Source: Trichosphaerium sp. ATCC 40318 (Eukaryota; Discosea; Flabellinia; Trichosidae). From it: DNA of 64,000 bases. The DNA lies in NCBI GenBank assembly GCA_038496445.1, contig JALMLS010000376.1, forward strand, positions 792,201-856,200. Direction: 5' to 3'. The notes beneath the pieces are model-generated. The model was not told the origin of the DNA and did not search any database. It saw only the letters and a program-made list of their open reading frames with translations. Positions 56,206 to 64,000 of this stretch are shown piece after piece. A program made the position numbers and the translations under genes. The stretch's first letter is position 1; each line of letters begins with the position of its first letter.

Positions 56206-58373
56206 ATGGCTAGTTTCGAAGTTAAACTTCATGTTTATGATTTATCGCGTGGTATGGCGAAACAACTTTCCCAAGCGTTCTTGGGGAAGCAAATAGAAGG
56301 TATTTGGTACGCCTATACGTTATTTTTCGTCACGGATTTCTAATACTCGTTTTAGGCATACTGGCGTAGTTGTATATGGAATGGAATACTTTTGGGGCGG
56401 TGTAATACAACAATTAGAACCAGTACGTTACCAAGCGCTGAAAATGCTCACAATCATAGTCTATGACCCAATATGGCACACCAACGAAAGTAATACCGTA
56501 TCCACAAAACTGAGTACAATTTTTTTGTAACAAGCTAAAAAGCCTTAACTACGAAGACTCGGTACAACACAAATCCCAAAAGAAGTCTTTGACGATTTCA
56601 TCGCCGAAATAAGCCCAAACTACAATTTGAGCACATATAGACTCCTAGGCAACAATTGCAATAACTTTAGCAATACTGTGAGCGAATTCTTGACTGGTAA
56701 AGGCATTCCAAAAGGCAAGAAAACCATAAACAAAAAAAGAATATTAAATCAACATCTTCGCTTTGAGCGCTCTTACTCATTCTTGATGACTAGATATTGT
56801 CGGTTTACCAGATGAAGTACTTAATTCTCCTTTTGGTGCAATGATAAAGCCTTTAATTGAGCAGTTTGAAGCTCAAGCAAAGCAACAGCGCGCAATGCCA
56901 GAAATGATGCACTACCAGTAAGTGCTTTTTTGTTTTCTTACATTTATAGATACTTTGATTGGTCTTGTTCTTACTAACTCACAATGTCATTAGACAGCAA
57001 GCGGCTTTAGGAAGTCAAGTTCCTAATAACGGAGCATCTACAGCAACTACACCAGTGGCACCTCAAATTTCATTACAGGGTAAATTGATATATCTTTGGG
57101 GTTTTTTTTTTATTAATGTTGGCGTTTATAGATCTTTCACAAGTATTACCAAAACTTACTGTATTGGCAAAGAATGGAGAAAGAGTCCAAGTACCAATCA
57201 TTGCAGAACAAAAAAATATTGAAGCAATGATAAATAAGCTTGCTAAAACAACGTCATTAACTGAGGTATTTTTCAAAATCATCTTTTTTTTTTTATTGAT
57301 AACGGTCTTATGTCTTATATTTTTCTTGCTTTATAGGCTGAAACTAAGGCTTTATCTTCTATAAAATTATTTGTTGAAGATCCACTAAAGAACGAGGTAT
57401 CAGGAAATGCCTTCGACGTCATGAGTATGTTGATGTTTTTTTGTTTTTTTCTTTACAAATTTTTGTTGTTGTTGCCTGGCTTCGCTTCTAACAAAGTATA
57501 TAGTATCAAAATTAGACAGTGCTCCGTATCCTATATTATACATCCTCAGATTATTTATTCTTTATGAACCAGCAACTAGCTTGTTTGTCTTGGAAGAACG
57601 TACGTTGTTTGCGAAAATAAAAAAAAAGTTCACTTTGTTCATTAACAGAAATACTACAGCAACCTTCCTGAAAAAATGCCTAAGCGTTTACTTGAAAGCA
57701 GAAAAGGCACCACCAAAAATGATGGCGCTGTTATTGGTACGTTTCTTTGAGATAAGCTTAAACAGAAACCGAGAAATCTGAGAAAACGCTAAATATAGCA
57801 CTGTATTAATCTGTTTACAGGGAGTAAATCTCTTTAAGCAGAGTTGTGGTAAAGAATTTATGCTACAACAAGACGTTGCTTCGATAGTACTGCGACAACT
57901 AGAGACACTGATGACTAACAGAAAAACTAAAGCAGTACGTCTAAAATCACAATAACTGTAACAATGAAAAATTTGAAACAGAAAAAACCTCCCAATGTTA
58001 GTGCTCTAATACTCTATCATAGACTGCTTCAGCATTGCTTTATAATTATGCCTTGGCATCAAAACCATCGTATACATACAATAAAACAATTTTCAAATTA
58101 ATTACAACAGAACTGGATTCACCTAATTTTATTGATCACCAACATGGTACAACCAAAAATAAATACTGCACTCTTCTTACATTCTTTTTAGTCTTTCGCA
58201 TGTTGTTTGCCTGTGGACAAGTTCTCATTTCTGACAATGCTCATCGTATAGAATTTGCTCTCAAGAACAACTTAGACGCAATAAAAGCGGGTGTTGAGCG
58301 TGCGCAATGGACAGAAGGAAATAAAAAAAATATGTTGGCTTTGATTTCTGATATTCAACAACTTGTAAAATAA
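56206..58373 (+). CDS. PPPDE (DeSI-type) peptidase fused to PUL domain
   Basis: Begins [20 protein letters not shown], the PPPDE opening strand, followed by LGKQIEGIW and, across an intron, [15 protein letters not shown] with the catalytic His. The catalytic Cys lies in [20 protein letters not shown]. This is a permuted papain-fold cysteine peptidase; DeSI relatives remove SUMO or ubiquitin. After a Gln/Ala linker ([13 protein letters not shown]) comes a helical PUL domain: [56 protein letters not shown] and [18 protein letters not shown] domains bind the AAA ATPase Cdc48/p97. The pairing therefore fits a p97-linked deconjugating enzyme. About ten introns. Start ATG 56206; stop TAA 58371-58373. 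Confidence 0.82.
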
Positions 58374-58825
58374 AATGTTAAACAACAAATGTAACCCTTA
58401 GACCAGCCAAAATGGAGTGAACAAACATCAATTCCACAATTGAAATAACCAACACAGCCGAGTTGGGAATAGAACAATCAAGCGTATGCTGCAAAGCTAG
58501 AAATATAACGTGGAAGGTATGTGATACGTTAGGATGTAAGAATCACAAAAACTAAACAAAAAACACAACTTATTCTGTGTTTTTTTGTTTTTGTAATTTG
58601 ACCTCCTAAGGAACGTTTATTGACCGATATTAAAGTACAAGTACAAGGTAAGGTACAATCTAGCATGGCTTTGTATGTTGCAAGAAACTTTCTTATTGAA
58701 CTACTCACCTTTACTACAACTGTCCGCTAATGGATTCTATTTTTATCATTGCCAGAGTAATCACGTGCTATAAAACAAAACATCCATGATAGTCGCTGTA
58801 TGGTATAAAAAAATTCTGCGATTCT
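58374..58825. other. convergent intergenic, no clear gene
   Basis: A short exon-like run (QPKWSEQTSIPQLK, about 58405-58450) follows a ttag acceptor and could be an alternative end of the PPPDE-PUL gene, but the phase does not fit my model. Nothing else seen. Confidence 0.25.
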
Positions 58826-59380
58826 TTATGTAGTCTCTATAGCGAGATCCCACTGACATCCAAATCTAAGCATTTCTATCAAACCAAGTAGGGTACCAGT
58901 AACTATACTACGTTCGCCGAGTAGGTGAATGCCTACACTCTTTTATTTGTGTCAATGTAAGGATGTGTACCTGGCCAGTGTATCTTCCTTACGTGTATAT
59001 AAAATAAGAGTAGTTGTGACTCTTGTTTGTATAAAAATTCTCTCTTTATTAGGAATGTACACGGTATGAATTCTATTCATTGATAGTGTCTACGTCAGCA
59101 AAGACCTTGTTATAAGGAGTTCAACGAACGGACTTCCTTACATCAAGTAAGAGTTTTCCTAAACACCATTTATAATCCATTAGGTAATTTAAGCCACACG
59201 GTTCACATTATCTTCGCTTTGATCACTTTCTACAAACTCGAGAAGGAAGAACATCTCGTACGTACTGGTATACACTTTGGACTGTAAATAAGTAGATTAC
59301 CCATTTCACCAATAACGCAACAAATTGAATCCAGGCGCTTGTGTGCTCTCTGCTACGCCAAAAAGACCCAATTTTGTCAT
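58826..59380 (-). CDS. unrecognised spliced gene, partly resolved
   Basis: No long frame, but coding-like exons are readable on the minus strand: MTKLGLFGVAESTQAPGFNL with LRY (start ATG 59378-59380), joined across a 45-base intron to CTYEMFFLLEFVESDQSEDN, and a later exon IHLLGERSIVTGTLLGLIEM with LRFGCQWDLAIETT and TAA at 58826-58828. The middle (about 58960-59190) contains one or two short exons I could not join with certainty. The start lies 81 bases from the head-to-head lectin gene. No family recognised. Confidence 0.4.
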
Positions 59381-59461
59381 TTGTATTTTTGTAATATCTC
59401 AACTAACGTTCTTAATGCGTTAGCATCGAATAACCTCTCAATAACTCCAGAAGAGGTGGTT

Positions 59462-60732
59462 ATGTTTCGTATACTTGGTTCGCTTTCTTTATTACTTATA
59501 TTCTCGCGGTACACATCATGTATTAACATACGAAATTATACTAGCGCTGTAAGCTACTGTGAAAATAGGCACGTGATAAATTTGCTAAATGATTTCTTTG
59601 CTAATATTGTTTTGAAGAGGTCAAATGGTACCAGAAATCCTCACCAAAACTGATTTTGACAAGTGGAAGAATATGAGTCAATCGTTAAGAGGTGGCAGCA
59701 TCTGGTTGAATGCGCGCTTTGATACAAATGCAACTGACACAATGGTTGTATGCGAAGATTGCTACAAAACTAATACAGATTGTGAAAGTTGCGAGATTGT
59801 ATTATCATCATTCAGATGGCAAGCAAGCGGGAAAAGTATATTATCAAGTGACTTGTTTCAATCTGATGCCAAAGGGAATGCTTCATTTTTTATAAACGAA
59901 TTTTTTATTACTGATCCGGATTTTGGTAATTCTCAGAAATGTCTTCAGATGCGTAGCGCAGGTAGTGGTTCTATTGATTTTGTAGTAGTCTAACTTTCTT
60001 TGTAGGTTTGAATGACATTCCCTGTGATGAAAGACCCCAAACAGAAGTTTCGTGTATCAACAAAACAACACTTGATCCACCAACAATAGCAATTGGTGAT
60101 TCACCAACAATAGCAATTGATGTTGTTGAAATTGATGGAACTTTTTCTGTAATTGGAATAATTTACAGTACACCTGGTACAACACTTCTGATATTGATAA
60201 GTTAAATTGATGAAGTGATTTAGGAGATATTCTGTTTTTGGATAATACTGTGATTTTGGTGGATTCAAACTCTTCAATCTTAATAGGAGGATGTCCTATC
60301 TTCAACAAGAATGTTGTCATTGACACAACCGCAATAGAAAAAACTGATTCGTTTACTTTGATTAACTTCCGAGAAGACTGCGTGATCGACACAGACAACA
60401 TAACTCTAACTGATACAACTAATGCATGTTTTTCTCAAAGTACGCCCTTTACGAAGAAAGTAGTTACACCTTGGTTCATAGCTCTGACTTTTTTTTAAAC
60501 AGCAAGTGGAAAGTTGATCATCTTGTTTTCTTCATCATGTGTAGCTCAATCAAACACCTCAGATTTTCCAACAGTCCCTGTAGTTGCTGCAGTAGTAGCT
60601 TTGGTTGTTCTTATTGCGATTGTGATACTATTGTTAACATTAATTATACCTTCATGGCGTGAACGTATTTATCCTTATCGTTCATATTCAAAAAAAAAAA
60701 ATGGACAAGTTGTCCAAGAAATGAGATCATAA
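59462..60732 (+). CDS. type I surface protein with C-type-lectin-like domain
   Basis: Starts MFRILGSLSLLLIFSRYTSC (signal peptide). Joining exon 1 (ending at 59558, AVSY-C) to the exon after gaagag gives SYCQMVPEILTKTDFDKWKN, then GGSIWLNARFD, SCEIVLSSFRWQAS, CLQMRSAGSGSIDFVV and GLNDIPCDERPQTEVSC. This is the A-x-x-x-C, W-L-N, W, and paired C order of a C-type-lectin fold. A short Pro/Thr stalk follows, then VVEIDGTFSVIG, NTVILVDSNSSILIGGC, FTLINFREDC, ILFSSSC and TM helix VVAAVVALVVLIAIVILLL. The tail is basic and tyrosine-containing (RERIYPYRSYSKKK). The segment from VVEIDG through the TM is homologous to that of the beta-helix proteins at 44258-50628. Likely a recognition receptor. Calcium-site EPN/QPD residues are not evident. 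Confidence 0.72.
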
Positions 60733-60988
60733 TTGTACAATAAAACACCTAGTCACCTACCACCACACTTAAACAAGTGTGCTAGCACCCTTATTTTGAT
60801 AACGATTAGTATATAAGTTTTGCAAAAACATGGTCAGCAATTGCATTGCACTTGTGGTTGACACTTCCCAATGCGCGTGTGACCAATTTAAGCGTTCGAA
60901 AGAAAAAATACAGCGAGTAGATTGCAACGGAGTATTTGTTTTTCATTTCGCCTTTTTGGTTGTAGTCTAGAACGTCAGCGATTAATGG

Positions 60989-61192
60989 CTAGGTTTCATA
61001 CCAGGTGTACTCAACATCCTTCTTTTCATTTAAAGGATTCCAGAATAATCGAAATTCCTGTCGTCTCATATCGATGGGAGTTTTGTTGGCATGCGTAGAC
61101 AAAGATATTAAACTCGATTCCGGTTTTGTAATAATGACAACTCTGATTTCATGCCTTAAACGTAACGATAGCTCCATTGTATCGTTTTTCAC
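60989..61192 (-). CDS. small open frame of uncertain status
   Basis: 67 codons from ATG 61192 (MELSLRLRHEIRVVIITKPE, then TPIDMRRQEFRLFWNPLNEK, ending EYTWYET). The frame stays open upstream to about 61310, so an earlier exon is possible. Composition looks coding, yet no family is recognised. It is head-to-head with the Zn2Cys6 gene. The flanks (60733-60988, 61193-61351) show no other gene. Confidence 0.3.
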   Translation of the reverse strand: MKNDTMELSLRLRHEIRVVIITKPESSLISLSTHANKTPIDMRRQEFRLFWNPLNEKKDVEYTWYET

Positions 61193-61351
61193 GCCTTCAG
61201 AGGTTGTTGTATGTAACGTACGGGTAATTATGCCTTCAAATAAGGTTTTAATAATTATTAAAATTCCGGAAAGATCACAAACGTAATAGCATTGACTTGT
61301 ATCGCGTTATTAGGCCGCTTTCCAGCTTAATACAGTTTATTTAAGTCTACA

Positions 61352-63951
61352 ATGGAAAAACAAAAAGTTTCAGTAAGTTTTAATGGTGTACCTATGCACG
61401 TACAAAGACGGCATGAGAGGCGAAAAAGACGTGCCTGCACGCGTTGTAGGACGAAACATTTAAAATGCGACGGAAATGAGCCATGCGCTAGATGTGAAAA
61501 GCGTTCAGTTGATTGTACTTATCCCCCACCCCAGAAAAGAGGCCCTGCACAAGGTAAGAGAATGCTAGAACGATTGTTTTATCTAATTGTGTACAAAAAA
61601 AAGCTAACGTGTTTTTCGTGCATTAGGACACCTCATTAGAATGGCAGCAGAGATGGCAAAACTAAAAAAGAAGTTAGAAGCTCAACAAGCAGAAATTGAC
61701 CGGTTAAAACAACTAAGCACTAGAAAGCCTTCACCAGTGCGTTGAATTTATTATTTAACCAAGTTAAACTGTTTTGGGTAAACTAACTCTTTTTTTTCTC
61801 TTAAATCAAGGCTTCATGGGCTCGCTCCGCAAGACTTATGTTAATTTCAAACACTAATTCATATGCTGAATTGTATCGTACTACGTTAGGACCATGGAAC
61901 GTACGTGGGTTTTTTTTTTTCGTATTTTCACGAAAAGCGCTCTAAAACATTGTAGGGGCAATCTTCCAATACAATGAATGCCTCAGCGCTTTTAGAAACA
62001 CTAAGGAGGGATAACAGTACGATACCCTCGTGTCCCGAAGGAGGACTAAACCCAAAATTATCATGAAATCCAGAATTTTCTATTTCAATTTGGAAATCAA
62101 AACACCAGATTAAGATATTTTCTCGACTTACCCTATGTACCTAGCTTGGCGTTTTGATCCCAGAATGTTACGTGTTTTAACGTGTATGGCATGGGGTGCT
62201 AGATTAGCTGGGTTTAGTAGTCATGCTGCTGAGTTTATAGACATGTCAAAGGAAATTGTTCGATCAATGCTTGAGAAAAATAATGTTATACTTGCTCGTA
62301 TGTAAACTATCTCCTATCAACCTTTTCCCAAGTAATTTATGTTTAATATTCTTTAAGAGGGTGTATATAACCTCGGTATGTATATTATGGGCACTGAAGA
62401 TGTTCCTATGGGGTTATTTTATGTAAACACGTCATTAGGTATGTTTCTTTTTTTTTCATTTTTTTAACTTGAATTTGAAGCGATTGTGGATAGAATGAAA
62501 GGTGATGCTACTGTAATGCAAAATCAATTTGCTGCCCTTGCAATATATATACTTCATACAAACTTTAAAGTACACTTAGTCGATTTAGCTGCGAGATCAA
62601 GGTACGTGACAGTGTTCAACACTTTGTTTATTAAATAATTTTTTTAAAGGGAAGATATTGTTGAATCATTACAAGAGATTGTACAACAACTTTCATATCT
62701 AATGCTTGAAGAACATGCTAATAATTTAAATGAAATTCAAGTTACACAATTACTTTGGGCATCTGCAACCGCGGTATGGGTCTCGACGTTTACGTCTGTT
62801 ACTCTTTCAGTGAAAAAAAGGCGGCAAAATATTTACTCCATGGTTTGTAGGTTTGGGTTAAAGTATCACATATGCATATGTACGCGTATATATGGGGAGA
62901 TAATGCTAAACTACCGAGATTGGTTAGTGCACAATGCGATAAACCGTTTTTTTTTGATTTTTTTTTAGACAGCTGAGGAATATAGTGATTGTATGAACCA
63001 GCTGTATGACTTGAAGAAGTTTGCTTCCTTCGCATTTTCTGTAAAGTCCCCTTACAACTCGACTTGTTTCGGAGCTATGGCCGATTCTATTGCTGCTGTG
63101 GCAAGCCTTGCTGCTTCTTTTACAACGATAGCTTCAAACGTACTAGCACAGTTTATTTTTATTACGAAAATTCAATTTTGTTTTCCCTGTTGTTGACAAC
63201 CATTGATAGACAGCGTGGGCTACTTGGAACGTGTATAAAGCAGCATCGAATCCACAATTTTTTCCTGGCGCGCCTTATATTTTGTATAATATATGTTATG
63301 TCGCCCTACACACGTGTGATCGGCCATTATTTTACGCAGTAAGTCAATTTACCCTTTTAACTTTTTTTTTTTTGGCGATAATGTACATAAAAATCACGTG
63401 ATTGTTTATTACGTGTTGTAGTGTTTTCAAAGTCTTATTGATAGCATTGGATTTATACTCATAGCACCTGTTCATTTATGGTACATACTCAAAATGCCTG
63501 TTGGCGCTAGAAACTTTTTAGCGGATTTTTTTTGGGCAAGTTTTTTAAAACGTGTTTTAGGTGTATTTACCAAGAAGCACTATGTTGTGGATTTGATATG
63601 ACGTATTATACTGATGTTATGAATGAAATGCAGAGAACACAGCCAGTCTCTTTACAAGATTTGTACGGATTCTGTGACGCCTTCTCCTTCGAACTTTCTT
63701 TTTTTTATTATTACTTTGTTTTTTAATTCTTTTCTACTAGTACTTCCAAACCAAAGGTTCCGCCAGAAATAAAAGACTTGAGTGTACATACTACAACAGA
63801 GACAGAGGTTAAGCAGAAAGAAGATGATGCTCCCTTTGATTTTAGTGACTGTCGAATTGACCCATTAAAAAAACTTTGTTCAGAAACAAATACATTGGAT
63901 GAGTGGGTAAACACGTCTTTATGCCTTGAGAACAAAAATGATGAAATGTAA
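61352..63951 (+). CDS. Zn(II)2Cys6 binuclear cluster transcription factor, paralogue
   Basis: Starts MEKQKVSVSFNGVPMHVQRR. The zinc cluster is RACTRCRTKHLKCDGNEPC with ARCEKRSVDCTYP (C-x2-C-x6-C-x5-C-x2-C-x6-C), followed by PQKRGPAQG, an intron, and a coiled coil (EMAKLKKKLEAQQAEIDRLK). The middle region includes YLAWRFDPRMLRVLTCMAWG and ARLAGFSSHAAEFIDMSKEI, which parallels WSVDPQIFELLAILALGARK in the factor at 3585-6188. Later exons: FYVNTSL, FAALAIYILHTNFKVHLVDL, LQEIVQQLSYLMLEE. The C-terminal exon ends DPLKKLCSETNTLDEWVN and TAA 63949-63951, with aataaag just behind. About ten introns. Nuclear regulator by family; target genes unknown. Confidence 0.82.
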
Positions 63952-64000
63952 ATTGTAATAAAGAAATATTTAATGGTACGGTACCAGATAACTGTGAGGG
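63952..64000 (+). terminator. 3' flank with polyadenylation signal
   Basis: aataaag lies a few bases after the stop codon of the Zn2Cys6 gene, matching the close stop-to-AATAAA spacing seen at 6186, 9766 and 21695. Confidence 0.5.

Noticed and set aside
1-64000. CRISPR arrays, insertion sequences, transposons or rRNA
   Set aside because: I see no regularly spaced direct repeats, no transposase or reverse transcriptase motifs, no long terminal repeats and no rRNA signature.

Overview
The window is nuclear DNA of an AT-rich, intron-dense unicellular eukaryote. Nearly every recognisable gene is cut by short GT-AG introns (mostly about 40-80 bases, donors often gtacgt or gtaagt, acceptors usually tag), genes are closely packed on both strands, and AATAAA often overlaps or closely follows the stop codon. 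The gene content (cAMP-receptor-like and GABA-B-like GPCRs, a Dispatched-like RND protein, Zn2Cys6 factors, a C-type-lectin receptor, a PPPDE-PUL protein, MORN/YwqK-type repeat proteins) fits a free-living protist, perhaps amoebozoan-like or another unikont. I cannot name the species. Coordinates of spliced genes span first to last readable codon. Several 5' ends are unresolved because first exons are tiny.

Layout. 0-13 kb: LMW protein tyrosine phosphatase, F-box-like/MORN protein (-), SEC14-like CRAL-TRIO protein (-), Zn2Cys6 factor, second F-box-like/MORN protein (-), F-box/RCC1 protein, FSP1/AIF-like FAD oxidoreductase and NmrA-like protein. 13-20 kb: two tandem class C GPCR genes. 20-28 kb: a head-to-head pair of small secreted paralogues, a cAMP-receptor-like GPCR and a Dispatched-like transporter (-). 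28-33 kb: a broken MORN-like fragment and four genes on the minus strand (two membrane proteins, a SAM-domain protein, an acylated-looking lysine-rich protein). 33-39.7 kb: a large, internally repetitive multi-pass membrane protein ending in a UBA domain. 40-44 kb: Cys-rich secreted protein, F-box/NHL protein and an acidic repeat membrane protein (all -). 44-50.6 kb: two tandem beta-helix surface proteins (-) with a relic third last exon between them. 51-56 kb: a large N-myristoylation-motif, collagen-like protein (-). 56-64 kb: PPPDE-PUL protein, an unrecognised spliced gene (-), a C-type-lectin surface protein, and a second Zn2Cys6 factor related to the first.

Themes: sensing and surface recognition (three GPCRs, two beta-helix and one lectin receptor), and ubiquitin or protein turnover (F-box on RCC1, NHL and perhaps MORN repeats; UBA; PPPDE-PUL). 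The most novel-looking items are the repetitive TM-UBA protein and a four-cysteine membrane-proximal module shared by the beta-helix and lectin receptors. Several genes with only short exons (29894-31029, 58826-59380) were recovered by splicing exons by eye.
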